64,000 nucleotides of DNA from Glebionis coronaria. Taxonomy: Eukaryota; Streptophyta; Magnoliopsida; Asterales; Asteraceae. The stretch spans positions 292,063,147 through 292,127,146 of the forward strand of contig CM046875.1 in NCBI GenBank assembly GCA_025667525.1, in the 5' to 3' direction. The position numbers and the translations under genes are program-made. Below, piece by piece: positions 21,412 to 33,562 of this stretch; the first letter of the stretch is position 1, and every line of letters starts with the position of its first letter. The notes under the pieces are model-generated. The model searched no databases and was not told the DNA's origin. It saw only the letters and a program-made list of their open reading frames with translations.

Positions 21412-21764
21412 AACATGAAATAAAACAAGAGATGATTAAGGCCGAGAATAGGCAATCTATGTTTGAGGATAAAATTTCATCTATGTTTGAGGCTATTATG
21501 TGCAAACCGTCTTCGAGTAGTCTTCCTAGTAACACCATATCGAACCCTAAGGGATAGATTAAAGTGATTATCACACGTAGTGGTAAGACACTTAAGGAAC
21601 CGACTCCTCAACCAATTGCTCCTACGGAGGATGCAATTGAGGAAGAACCCGAGGTGGTGGTCGAAAAGGAGCATGTTCCAATCCCACGAAGTACCGCTCA
21701 TGCCACACCTACGGTTGACCCATTACCACATTTGGAACCCGAGATTCCAAAGGCTATGCCTATG
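21412..21764 (+). pseudogene. gag: Element F gag C-terminal tail
   Basis: Reads HEIKQEMIKAENRQSMFEDK, then NPKG*IKVIITRSGKTLKEP, ending PEIPKAMPM at the insertion point of E. The stop TAG falls where Athila-like Gags have Glu. The frame resumes across E as PQPTPPFPYPSRLRKEKLQK from 32324, which shows that E split one continuous reading frame. The last five bases (CTATG) are the left copy of the target duplication of E. Confidence 0.8.
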
Positions 21765-24399
21765 TGTAACAACCCAAAAACTGTGGTCATTATTTAATTA
21801 TATTTTTACGTATATTTTTGAACATTTTGACGAGGTTGATTATTATGATGATTGGTAATTTGATTTGGATGATGTTGAAAATTATATTTTTACGTTTTGA
21901 CGAGTTGCGAGGATTATTAGTGATGACGATATCGACGGATGCCCGAGAAATTTTACATTTTATATTAAACATGTCGATGTTTAATATTTTGACGTTTTTA
22001 TTTTAATGTTGTATTAAGTCGTGCCGGGACTATATAATATCATATTTTGTGTGCGTTTTAAGTTTTGAGGAGCATAATAATGAAAACCGAGACACGTAAA
22101 ATTTTTCAAAAGTGATTAATAGTCATTTCCCGCTTTTTAACAAAGTATTTGCACTTTGGTCCACAAGAATCACAATTGGCAAAAACTACCCTAAACTTTT
22201 TCCATATAAATTGAAAAACAAACACAACTACACACACACAACCACCAACACATGCAAAATTCACTCTCTCCTCTCCTCCCACTCAAACAAACCGTCACCC
22301 CCTTAGCTCACAAAACCATAGATTTTTAAAAATCTAGCTTGAATCTATCAAAACCAGTTGAAGACCCATTCCTAATTCTTGATTCTCTACACATTGGTAT
22401 GAAAATTTCATACATGCATTGACATTTTTGAAAAACCCATTTTTGGATGAAAATCTTGTTGATTGATCTTAAATTGTTGTTGTATGTAGGTGTTTATGTT
22501 CATATACATTAGTTTTTATGATTGTATGTTAATATTTTTGAGTTGGATTTTTATGAATTAATCATCTAGGATGATTTAGGTGTTATGATATAAACTAGTA
22601 GTGTAAGAATGATAATAGTGGTAAAAATGGGGTTAAAATGTGGTGAAAAATTAATTTTGAAGGATTTTTAAATATATATTTTTAAACAGATTATTAAAGT
22701 TAATTTTATGAAAATATGAGGTTGAGTTTGAGATGAACTAATTAGATATTGTTGTAGAGGATGTTTTTAGCTTCGTTTTGGTATAAGGTAGGACTTCTAG
22801 CTCCAAACGAGCGAAAAGTTACGTTAGTTTGATTATTTCGTGTACCGGGAGACGAGTACCGACACAATATATAATTGTTGTCGATATTTGGATCGAATCT
22901 CGGGGACTATAAAATAGATTTTTAAATATGTCATGGACTGATTTTTAATGTTAAGTATGAGGATGTCAGGTTATTTTCAAAGTTGAGTGTCGGTTTCATA
23001 AACGGAGAAAAATAAATATGTTAAAAGACTATATGAATTGTTAACGTAAAACTGTCCGGTTTTTGTAGTTCAAAGATGTGTCGGGCAGGGAACTTTAAAT
23101 GTAAAATCTTTTGAGAGTTTTTAACAGGCCTTTCTATATATAGTAAGTGAAGTTTCTGATTAGTATCATATAGTAAATGAGCTTGTACATTTGGTGTGTA
23201 CACGCAGATTTTTATCGAAGGAATTAACTAATAGAATAAACATATAGAATGGAATAAAAAGGTCACTTGTATTACTTTTATTTTGGATTGATTGTGATTT
23301 TATGATTTTGAGTTTGATATTACTAAGTATGGATTTTACTCGAGTTTATTATTGATGAACGCGCCTTCTTTGATAGGTTGCGGTTTTTGTGTTTATCGGG
23401 CATCAACTATCGTCGAAGATCGTCATACTACTGCTATTACTTCAGGTGAGTCTATAGCCTCCTTTCTACTTGTTTTAATGATTTTAAAACCCGCGAGGGG
23501 GATACATGCTATTTGAAGTAAAATGAACACATGTCATGAGTAATTGTTGGACCCGATGTTGCCTTTGATGATATGAATTGTATAAGTACCTAATTGTATA
23601 AGACCCTAAATTCATGAGCCGTTAACTATCTTCTGACTTGATGTTGCGAGTTGGGAATAGCCGCTTATTCTAATAATAGTACTATTGGGCTGACAACCCT
23701 ATCTGAGACCAGGGCTTTAAGCTGAGTAACCCGCTAGGAAGGATAATTTTACGTGAATGAGAATTGGTATTCTTGCAATTAATACCCTAGTAGGGGCAAT
23801 GGTAATATTTTTCTAGTCATGTTGGCATTTGTCGTGGGTGACTAAGTTAAGGGGTCGGTGTCATGAGCTTAATATAATTCAATAGCTACTTCTATAATAT
23901 GATATACCTGATTAATAGATTGTATGGCCACAGTTCTATTAAACAATTGTGAATGATTTTTGCGATGTGTTCAATTATGTTTTGTAAAACCTATAGACTT
24001 GCTCAACCTTTGTGTTGATGATTTTAAGCTTGTATTTCAGGTACTTGAAGTTGTTGAGTTGCGGAGCTTGCTGGAGAAGGATTGCGGAATTGCTTTTGTA
24101 GTAATTTGGTCTAAAACAGATTTCTTTCCCTATTGTCATAAACATACAGTAAATGGTCAAGTATTTTGGTAAACGGTTTGTTGTTTTGATTAAGATCCCA
24201 GGAGAACCTGTACGTTACTCTGATATATTTTAAACTGATTTTACTTGGGATTGAAGGTTTTAGACATTGATTTAAATTATTTCCATATTTTTTCTTAAAT
24301 ATACTGTTTTTGGGTCGTTTAAAGAGTTTGTGAAATGAAGTTTGTGAATAACACCCAATTGTGTATTTCCGCTGCGCAATGTAAATTGGGGGTGTTTGA
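21765..24399 (+). repeat. 5' LTR of element E
   Basis: Starts TGTAACAACCCAAAAAC and ends GTGTTTGA, a mutated form of the expected GTGTTACA. It holds GTGAGT (23446-23451) and TTTCAG|GTACTTGAAG (24035 onward), a donor/acceptor-like pair shared with the unrelated-length LTR of D. The small reading frames here are not convincing genes. Confidence 0.93.
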
Positions 24400-24402
24400 G
24401 AT

Positions 24403-24414
24403 TGGTAACAGAGC
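24403..24414 (+). promoter_or_regulatory. Primer-binding site of element E
   Basis: TGGTAACAGAGC, matching the initiator-Met tRNA type site (TGGTATCAGAGC) except for one base, three bases beyond the LTR end. Confidence 0.88.
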
Positions 24415-24520
24415 TTTTTAGTTATAACGAATTAGGACGATTTTTGAAAAATGTCCTAAACTATAACTTTGGTGTCGAAAGTATTTTATAAAAGCAATGC
24501 AACTTCTCTGCAAGGCTCCG

Positions 24521-24835
24521 GTAAGATTATTTATTTTTGTTATACTTTGTTATTATAGATGTATCCCTTATAATTGTTGTGAATTATTGAGTATTTATTA
24601 AGTAAATACTGCAATGAGGTATTGGTATTAACTAAAGGACGTAGAGTGCTTTCATCATAATTTCATCATAATTACATTTTTATGAATATTGTATAATTAT
24701 CATTTGCATTGCATTGCATTGTATCGCATACATATATATTTTGCATACGTAATTCATTTGCATTTGCATAGTATGCATTGCATATATATTTTTGAATAAT
24801 GACCTTATGTACTTTTGAATTTTCTGTGATTTCAG
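24521..24835 (+). other. Candidate leader intron before the E ORF
   Basis: CTCCG|GTAAGATT at 24521 fits a 5' splice site, and TTTTCTGTGATTTCAG ending at 24835 fits a 3' splice site. The intervening 315 bp is very AT-rich, as plant introns are, with GCATT-rich repeats. The ATG of the following ORF lies three bases after the acceptor. This is a prediction from sequence alone. Confidence 0.45.
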
Positions 24836-24838
24836 AAA

Positions 24839-25351
24839 ATGTCTGACATACCATATTACATCAAGAATGGGGGATTTGCTGTACGTCAATGGAGTTTGCA
24901 GAATCAGTATGTAGGTGATCATAAGATTTCAGGTGGATGGTTAGATTACGAGGATGATACGAATGATAAGAAAAATGTTGTAGAATCTGATAGTGATAAT
25001 TATATGACTGAGAGTGAGGTTGGAAGAACTGAGGCTAGAACTGAAGTGAGAAGTTATGGGACTGATTTTGAGAAGTATCAGAAAGAGATAGATAGGCTTC
25101 GCAGGTTAAGTGAATATGTAGCTCATCTTGGGTTGTATCTTGGGCCACATTGGATGTTTCAGGATAGTGAGGTGTATGCTAATTCTCATTATATGATAGA
25201 TCCGCCGTGTCAAGGAGGGATTTTGAGGTATGGATTTAGGAACCCACCATGTTTAGATCCAAAAGGGGGGTGCTGCAAGTTAGGACCAATTGAAAATGAA
25301 GCAGGAACGAGCCAAGTTGGAGAAAGTGATAGACCACATCCTATGGTGTGA
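24839..25351 (+). CDS. Unidentified 170-residue ORF in element E
   Basis: An uninterrupted frame from ATG to TGA in an otherwise decayed interior. I do not recognise the protein. It begins MSDIPYYIKNGGFAVRQW, has an acidic Ser/Glu/Thr-rich middle (residues about 38-75), a short helix-like stretch (KYQKEIDRLRRLSEYVAHLG) and a Pro/Gly/Cys-rich C-terminal part (DPPCQGGILRYGFRNPPC, then GGCCKLGP). There is no signal peptide, membrane segment, zinc knuckle or protease motif. Its place just after the primer-binding site is where gag should begin. It could be a derived gag N-terminus, an element-specific leader protein or a captured host fragment. A plausible intron ends just before its ATG. Confidence 0.55.
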   Translation: MSDIPYYIKNGGFAVRQWSLQNQYVGDHKISGGWLDYEDDTNDKKNVVESDSDNYMTESEVGRTEARTEVRSYGTDFEKYQKEIDRLRRLSEYVAHLGLYLGPHWMFQDSEVYANSHYMIDPPCQGGILRYGFRNPPCLDPKGGCCKLGPIENEAGTSQVGESDRPHPMV

Positions 25352-27699
25352 TGTAGTGATGGATCATTGTTGTATTTTAGTTTATGTATTGTTGTGTTGT
25401 ATTTGGATTATCTAGATGTTGTGAGGTAGTATTGTGATGGATTATTTTTATTGTTGTTGTTTAGGATGATAAGGGTAAGTGACATTAGTGACAAGATTTT
25501 GTTGCGATTTTCTTGGATTTATGGATGAAATCTACTATTACCCTTTAGTATTTTGATGTGTCTTTGTTATTCTCTCCTTTGTAAGATGATTGTGGAATTT
25601 AGTTAGTAATGTGTTGTTGGCGTATGCAGTATTCATGTTATATCTTGATGAAAAGATCCTATTCTTTCTATCTCAATGTGTATACTTATTAAGTTTCTTT
25701 CTACTGTTATCACATGGAAAGAGTTGAGTGAGATATGTTTCTATCATTAATAGGGATTCTTGTACGTCTGACTGAGTATCTTGAAATATGACTCCAAAGG
25801 TTGCCAACCATTAGGGTAGATTATATGATTGTGGGAATAGTTGTTAGGTTGTTTGAAGCTTATAGTGTTGAGAGGAGACGGGATGCTGCTGAGATTGAAA
25901 ATCCTACTGTTTTAAACTGAAGATGCTGCTGAAACCGAAGATGCTGCTGAAACTGAAGATGCTGCTGAAACTGAAGATGTTGCTGAGACTGAAGATGTTG
26001 TTGTTCCAGTTAGAGATGTTGCTGTTATTCTACAAGATTTTAAAAGGATGTCTGTGTGTTAGATTCTTAGGAATGAGAAGAGATGCGATGAAGAGTGCCA
26101 TACGACTATTGATGGTAATTGGAAAGGTCCAATTATATGGATAAGTTCGAGTAACTGATGGATGTTTAATATATCGATAGTCATTTGGGAATGTTCAACT
26201 AGACGAAAAGAGATGGTAATTTAAAGATTGATCCTGATTCGAAATTAAGTGTGGCAGAAAAGGGCAAAGGAACGATATTGTTGCGAATGACAATAAGGAA
26301 TAGGAATTTATTTCCTCTAATAGAAGGTAAAATTGGAATTTAATAATCTAATATAAGAAGAGATGGTATTCAAACAGTTGCTATAAATCGGGTAAACAGG
26401 AGGAAGTATTATGTGCAGATCACATGTATTTTATATCACTTAAGTAATTATCTATTTACTTGATGTAAGTACGGACTAGCTGAAGGTCGAGCTGCTGAAG
26501 GAATAACAAGGAATGTGGTATAAAAATTGGTATTTCTATGGTAATGAAATGTTTTCATTTCAGTAAAGGAGATTGAATATAGGAATTATTTAGATAATGG
26601 AAGATCAATATGAAAGGAATGTTGTTGATATTACAACCTATATTTTGGAAATACTGATAAGATTTGAGATTTAGATGTAGTAATTTGTATATTCCTATCT
26701 GGTAATCATTGAGTTAGAATTTTATTGAAATACTGAAAGTGTTATTGATGGTGTATTAAATTCTGAAGGTGTTATTGAGGATATATTGAGATTTGAAGAT
26801 GTTAGATTTTAGCATAACTGAGGACGAGAAATCAACGAGAATTTGCGATTGTTCGAAATGAGAAATTCACCGACGGAAGAATAATATATATGTTTATATA
26901 TTAAGGAAATATTTTTGGAGCATATGGAATTAAGAAGTATAGCGCAATCAATTGAACTAGAGATGTGAGAAAGTTAACCAGGATAAGGATGAATATCATA
27001 GGATATGATAAATAAAGGTGGAAAAAAATAATCTGGAATGTTGTTGAACATTGAGTACTGATTTCAGGGAGTAATCAGTGGAATTTCTATTTGACGATTT
27101 TATTGGTCAATGAGGAGAAGGTATATAGTAGGAAACTACAATAAGTCGAATTTGTCTGTGCGCTTTACTAGTAGTAGATGGAAAATAATGAGAAGATGAG
27201 TTAGTACTTGAGGATAATATGTGATTATTCTGCGGAATCGTAGAGTTCACTGTCGTCATGGGAAAAAGGAAGCTTTGTGTTAGCTTGGTGATAGGAGTTA
27301 TGCAATCTGATTGTATTTTTTATTATATGGCATTATCAGGAAATTGAGGATGGTAATATGTTTGATTGTAAGGATTGGCAGATGAGACAATAAGGATAAT
27401 CTAATTTGACTGGAAGGGTAAGTCATCAGAGAAGTAATAACGGAAGTAAGTAAAGAAGCTGGATGTTCTGTGAATAAGATGATTGTTGTGGGGCTGAACA
27501 AACTAAGCACCAGAAATCGGTGTCCATTATTGATTGTGAATGTTTAGTGTGATGAATAGATGATTGAAAGAAAGAAAAGTATTCTTTAACAATTGGAAAA
27601 TTGTTATTAAAAAGGAATGGTGCGTAAAATTCTTTTGATAAGAATTTTAGTTGGAGTATTATAGATGTTTTAGAATGTGCGCTATATGGCTGAAGTGAT
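25352..27699 (+). other. Element E interior without recognisable genes
   Basis: 2.3 kb dense in stops in all frames. The position corresponds to gag and protease. Only the 18-bp acidic repeat (25922-25993) and scattered weak traces stand out. Confidence 0.5.
25922..25993 (+). repeat. 18-bp tandem repeat encoding DAAETE
   Basis: Four units of GATGCTGCTGAAACTGAA with small variations; the fourth is GATGTTGCTGAGACTGAA. Related sequence lies on both sides. Read in frame it gives (Asp-Ala-Ala-Glu-Thr-Glu)n. It is in the same frame number as the 170-residue ORF, but stops intervene. It is probably part of a former acidic gag region. Confidence 0.8.
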
Positions 27700-29680
27700 C
27701 GTGAAAATCTGACTAGATTGAAACGATTGAGGCTTTGTCAATACTGACGAAACCGACCGAAGCTTGTCAATTCCTTTGTGTAAGCTGAGTATTACCGGAG
27801 GTTTATCGAGAGGTTTTCACTGATTGTTGAACCAAGGATAAAGCTGACAAAGAAGAATTAAATGTGTGAAATCCATTCATATATTTAAGTTATGGTTTTG
27901 AGATCTGATTTTTGTAGTTGAGGAAGTTGTGTATGAACGCTGAGGATAGACTGAAGTTTTGTGCCTGTATAGTTAGTATTGGAGGAATCTGAAGGAAATA
28001 TAGAGCTGTGATGATAATATTTGGATAATATCAAATGGAAAGGGAAGTAATAGTAGTGTGTTGACTTGAATAAAGAAGTGTAACGGGGATCATGAGATTG
28101 GACATTGTGCTATTTGTATTGGGATGGAAAAGTATTACTTATATGGAATCAAGTATAAAGGAGATAAGAATAAAAAGGACTTGTGTATAAATGCCATTCG
28201 GGGTTTTTAAAGGAAGAGGAATTAAGGAGTACTTAATGATGACGGGGAAATAATAATCGGTAATTTTTAGACAGGATATGTTATAGTTCCGTATTACGAA
28301 GTATGTTTCAGATTATGAAGGATAAGTATGGATACTGTCACTATCAACTAGTGAGTATTTAGTAAGAAGGAGAAGGAAAAAGGACTTATAAAATTTCTGA
28401 AGTAATTGAGAATTGACTCTTAAGTTTTGAGATAACTGGAATATTGGTAGCAACAAGCAGAATGGATAGAATGGAAAGAAAGTTAGAATCAAGGTAATAA
28501 ACTAATGGAAAAGGAATATCAAAGAAAGAAGATCAACAGATTGTTGAAAATTTTGAAATAGAATGGTAATAGAAATGAAAGAGTTGATATGTATGTTTTT
28601 GTGGGTCAAAAACAGTTATTGTGATTATTTAATTTTTCTCCTATTAGATCAGAGAGTGTGTTAAGAATGCAAGGACCAGTAGTGAATGAATTGTTCAGAT
28701 TAATAAGAGAATTTAATTATTCTTAGAGTGCTGAGAGTGTCGCATGAAGTATTGAAGGGATTTTACAAGTTGAAGTATTGATACAGTATAGTTTGAATAT
28801 ATGAGGCTAACGGAGTTGTTTAAACAGTAATATGATATGAGGAAGATGTAATAATGTACTATGGAAGGTACAGTAATTCAGTGATCTAGCAAGCACTACG
28901 TTCGGGACATAGAGATTGTTAGAAATAATGAAAGTGGAAAATGTGTATGGAAAGTATTTAAGTGACTGGTAAGAATTATGGATAATCTCATTGTATTTAG
29001 TTTGAGTGTAACCTCAGGACATAGAGGCAGAATAATTTTTTAATATTGGAAATCGTTGAGATAAAGTATGAGTATTGATTAAGGTTTGAACATATTATAT
29101 GTAAACCAGAGATTGAGATTGACTTTTGGATATTAGAGATTTCTACAGAAAGTGTGAAGAATTGAGTTAAGAAGGAATATTGCGTATTATCGGAAAGCAA
29201 TGGACAGAGTGAAAGGATGAACTGAACGATGGTAATTGAAATTGGTATCAATCACATCAACATATAATTGAAACTTGGGATTATGATATCTTAATATTTT
29301 ACTATGAGGACTAATGGTATCTAGTGAAAATGGAATCCTTATGCGATGCTAATCAGCATATTAGTAGTTAAGAGGTGTAATTTGGGAACATACATAGTTG
29401 TGGGTATGTTGTCAGAGTATTGGGGTAGGAATGAAACTGAGAAAGTGATGCAGAAGGAGTATGAATGATAAAGGAATATTAGCATAAGAGAAGGTGAAAT
29501 TGAAAGTTGAAGTGTAGTAATAATTGTGGATATGGTGATATCATAAGAACTGAGTTGGTCTGGTATAAAAGACGTGAGTATCTCTTGAGGATAAGAGGTC
29601 ACGTTGACTCTAGAAGTGAGGAAGTGCGAATGTGAGGCGGGTTGAGCGCCGGGACGTCGCTCTCTTTTAGGAGGGTAGGA
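27700..29680 (+). pseudogene. pol: Element E pol remnants (RT-RNase H, integrase)
   Basis: The clearest trace is AEYYRRFIERFSLIVEP at 27784-27834, preceded in another frame by KIEAIEAL-like sequence. This matches the gypsy RT-to-RNase H junction (consensus GYYRRFIEGFS). A weaker integrase trace lies near 29155-29235, where the AYHPQTDGQSER region appears as AYYRKAMDR. Stops and indels occur every few codons, so no enzyme can be made. A purine-rich tract (GGAGGGTAGGA) at 29670-29680 precedes the 3' LTR. Confidence 0.65.
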
Positions 29681-32318
29681 TGTAACAACCCAAAAACCGT
29701 GGTCATTATTTAATTATATTTTTACGTATATTTTTGAAATTTTTGACGAGGTTGATTATTATGACGATAGGGAATTTGATTTGGATGATGTTGAAACTAA
29801 TATTTTTACGTTTTGACGAGTTGCGAGGATTATTAGTGATGACGATATCGACGGATGCCCTAGAAATTTTACATTTTATTTTAAACATGTCAATATTTAA
29901 TATTTTGACGTTTTTATTTTAATGTCGTATTAAGTCGTGCCAGGATTATATAATATCATATTTTGTGTGCGTTTTAAGTTTTGAGGAGCATTTTTATGAA
30001 ACCCGAGACCCGTAAAAATTTTCAAAAGTGACTAATAGTCATTTCCTGCTTTTTAACAAAGTATTTGCACTTTGGTCCACAAGAATCAAAATTGGCAAAA
30101 ACTACCCTAAACTTTTTCCATTTAAATTGAAAAACAAACATAACTACACACACACAACCACCACACATGCAAAATCCACTCTCTCCTCTCCTCCCACTTA
30201 AACAATCCGTCACCCCCTTAGCTCACAAAACCATAGATTTTTAAAAATCTAGCTTGAATCTATCAAAACCAATTGAAGACCCATTCCTAATTCTTGATTC
30301 TCTACACATTGGTATGAAAGTTTCATCCATATACTGACATTTTTGAAAAATCCATTTTTGGATGAAAATCTTGTGTTTGATCTTAAATTGTTGTTGTATG
30401 TAGGTGTTTATGTTCATATACATTAGTTTTTATGATTGCATGTTAATATTTTTGAGTTGGATTTTTATGAATTAATCATCTAGGATGATTTACTGTGTTA
30501 TGATATAAACTAGTAGTGTAAGAATGATTATAGTGGTAAAAATGGGGTTAAAATGTGGTGAAAAAATAATTTTGAAGGATTTTTAAATATATATATTTTT
30601 AAACAGATTATTAAAGTTAATTTTCTGAAAATATGAGTTTGAGTTTGAGATGAACTAATTAGATATTGTTGTAGAGGATGTTCTTAGCTTCGTTTTGGTA
30701 TAAGGTAGGACTTCTAGCTCCAAACGAGCGAAAAGTTACGTTAGTTTGATTATTTCGTGTACCGGGAGACGAGTACCGACACAATATATAATTGTTGTCG
30801 ATATTTGGATCGAATCTCGGGGACTATTAAATGGATTTTTAAATATGTCATTGACTGATTTTTAATGTTAAGTATGAGGATGTCGAGTTATTTTCAAAGT
30901 TGAGTGTCGGTTTCATAAACTGACAAAAATAAATGTGTTAAAAGACTATATGAATTGTTAACGTAAAACTGTCCGGTTTTTGTAGTACAAAGATGTGTCG
31001 TGCAGGGAACTTTAAATGTAAAATCTTTTAAGAGTTTTTAACAGGCCTTTCTATATATAGTAAGTGAAGTTTCTGATTAGTATCATATAGTAAATGAGCT
31101 TGTACATTTGGTGTGTACCGGCAGATTTTTATCGAAGGAATTAACTAATAGAATAAACATATAGAATGGAATAAAAAGGTCACTTGTATTATTTTTATTT
31201 TGGATTTATTGTGATTTTATGATTTTTCAGTTTGATATTACTAAGTATGGATTTTACTCGAGTTTATTATTGATGAACGCGCCTTATTTGATAGGTTGCG
31301 GTTTTTGTGTTTATCGGGCATCAACTATCGTCGAAGATCGTCATACTACTGCTATTACTTCAGGTGAGTCTATAGCCTCGCTTTCTACTTGTTTTAATGA
31401 TTTTAAAACCCGCGATGGGGATACATGCTATTTGAAGTAAAATGAACACATGTCACGAGTAATTGTTGGACCCGATGTTGCCTTTGATGAAATGAATTGT
31501 ATAAGTACCTAATTGCATAAGACCCTAAATTCATGAGCCGTTAACTATCTTCTGACTTGATGTTGCGAGTTGGGAATAGCCGCTTATTCTAATAATAGTA
31601 CTATTAGGCTGACAACCCTATCTGTGACCAGGGCTTTAAGCTGAGTAACCCGCTGGGAAGGATAGTTTTACGTGAATGAGAATTGGTATTCTTGCAATTA
31701 ATACCCTAGTAGGGGCACTGGTAATTTTTTTCTAGTCATGCTGGCATTTGGCGTAGGTGACTAAGTTAAGGGGTCGGTGTCATGAGCTTAATACAATTCA
31801 ATAGCTACTGCTATAATATGATATACCTGATTAATGGATTTTATGGCCACAGTTCTATTAAACAATTGTTAATGATTTTTACGATGTGTTCAATTATATT
31901 TTGTAAAACCTATAGACTTGCTCAACCTTTGTGTTGATGATTTTAAGCATGTATTTCAGGTACTTGAAGTTGTTGAGTTACGGAGCTTGCTGGAGAAGGA
32001 TTGCAGAATTGCTTTTGTAGTAATTTGGTCTAAAACAGATTTCTTTCCCTATTGTCATAAACATACAGTAAATGGTCAAGTATTTTGGTAAAAGGTTTGT
32101 TGTTTTGATTAAGATCCTAGTGGAACCTGTACGCTACTCTGATATATTTTAAACTGATTTTACTTGGGATTGAACGTTTTAGACATTGATTTAAATTATT
32201 TCCATATTTACTCTTAAATATACTGTTTTCGGGTCGTTTAAAGAGTTTGTGAAATGAAGTTTGTGAATAACACCCAATTGTGTATTTCCGATGCGCAATG
32301 TAAATTGGGCGTGTTAAA
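29681..32318 (+). repeat. 3' LTR of element E
   Basis: 2638 bp, collinear with 21765-24399. It ends GTGTTAAA, and CTATG follows as the right target duplication. GTGAGT lies at 31364-31369 and the TTTCAG|GTACTTGAAG acceptor-like site ends at 31959. Confidence 0.93.
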
Positions 32319-33562
32319 CTATGCCTCAACCTACACCACCTTTTCCCTATCCATCGAGACTTAGAAAGGAGAAACTTCAAAAGCGCGACAATTATCAATT
32401 TGAGCTTTTTATGAAAATGTTTCGTGATGTTCATTTTAATGTGAGTTATGCCGATGCTTTGGTCATGATGCCTTGATTTGCCCGTAACTTCAAGAGTATG
32501 TTGAACAACAAGGAGAAATTACAACAATTGTCTAGTTGTTCATCGATTTATCTTAACCGCATATCTCAAAAAGTCGGTGATCCCGGTAAATTCTTGATTC
32601 CGTGTGCAATCCAAGATATGGAACAATGCTATGCCTTGGCCGATCTTGGTGCTAGTATTAACTTGATGCCACTTGCAATCTTCAAGTCGCTCAATCTTCC
32701 TAATCTTACTCCTTTACCAATGTCTATCGAGTTGGCCGACCATTCCACGATTCCCGCATGTGGATTGGCGGAAGATGTTTTTGTGAAAGTGGAAAAGTTC
32801 TATTATCCGGTAGACTTTATCGTTGTCGATATTCCCACGGATCCTCAAGTTCCTCTCATTTTAGGTCGTTCGTTTTTAGATACGTCTATGGCTTTAATCG
32901 ATGTGCATGCTAGAAAGATCACCTTACGTTTCAACGACGAGGAACTTGTTATAAACGCAACTCAAAATTCTCCAATTTCTCATGTTTATTCCGTTGCAAC
33001 CATAAACCTCGTTGATATGATTGACGTTGTTTGCGAAGAATTTTCACAAGAAGTTTTAGGTTTTGGTGATGATGAGAATAGTGGCAATCCCACTATGTTA
33101 GATCCCATTCTTGATAACTCGACACCAACCTTCACTCCATTTGAAGGTGGTGGTTTTACGTCGGAAGAATTCGATGTTCCACGTACTTGTGACGAAGACC
33201 TCGACAATGATGAGGACTTCTCGATTATCAAGGATTTTCTTAACGATTTCCCATTTCCTCCACCCGAGGAGGTTATGAGTATCGAGCCCAAATCTTCAAT
33301 TGAGGAACCACCTATCCTCGAGTTGAAAGATTTACCACCTCACATTGAATATTTATTTTTGGAGGAGGACGACAAGTTTCCGGTTATTATTGCGAAAGAT
33401 CTTTCGGATGATGAAAAAACCGCACTTGTCGATATTCTAAAGGGTCACAAAGGGGCAATTGCGTGGAAGTTATCCGACATTAAGGGGATAGATCCCAAAT
33501 TTTGTACCCACAAAATCTTAATGGAGGAGGATTACAAGCCCGCAATCTAATGTCAAAGGAGG
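32319..33562 (+). CDS. pol: Element F gag end and aspartic protease
   Basis: Begins with the right duplication copy and the resumed gag (PYPSRLRKEKLQK, then FMKMFRDVHFNVSYADALVM), a TGA after MMP, and then the protease. GDPGKFLIPCAIQDMEQCYA leads to ALADLGASINLMPLAIF, where DLGAS replaces the DSG/DTG form as usual in this branch, followed by DPQVPLILGRSFLDTS. The protein has an acidic, Pro-rich linker (residues about 195-290 of the open segment) and ends at TAA 33548-33550, shortly before RT. It would process the gag-pol polyprotein. Confidence 0.88.

Larger units (their letters stand above)
21765..32318 (+). mobile_element. Ty3/gypsy element E, long LTRs, decayed interior
   Basis: Two direct LTRs of about 2.64 kb (21765-24399 and 29681-32318) flank 5.3 kb of interior. 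A perfect 5-bp duplication CTATG lies at 21760-21764 and 32319-32323. A primer-binding site follows the left LTR at once. The interior holds one clean ORF (24839-25351), an acidic repeat and only fragmentary RT/integrase traces. The LTRs differ by roughly 5% over the first 240 bp by eye, and less elsewhere. The RT-connection remnant is of chromovirus type, but the lineage is uncertain. Confidence 0.92.

Noticed and set aside
29706..29888. Short frames repeated in both E LTRs (also 21790-21972)
   Set aside because: They recur only because the LTRs are duplicates; low-complexity Ile/Asn-rich products without support.
31219..31440. 73-codon frame in the E 3' LTR
   Set aside because: Crosses the conserved GTGAGT motif; the copy in the other LTR is broken, so it is not maintained as protein.
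32117..32434. 105-codon minus-strand frame across the E/F junction
   Set aside because: Spans an LTR border and opposes the F gag reading; a chance frame.
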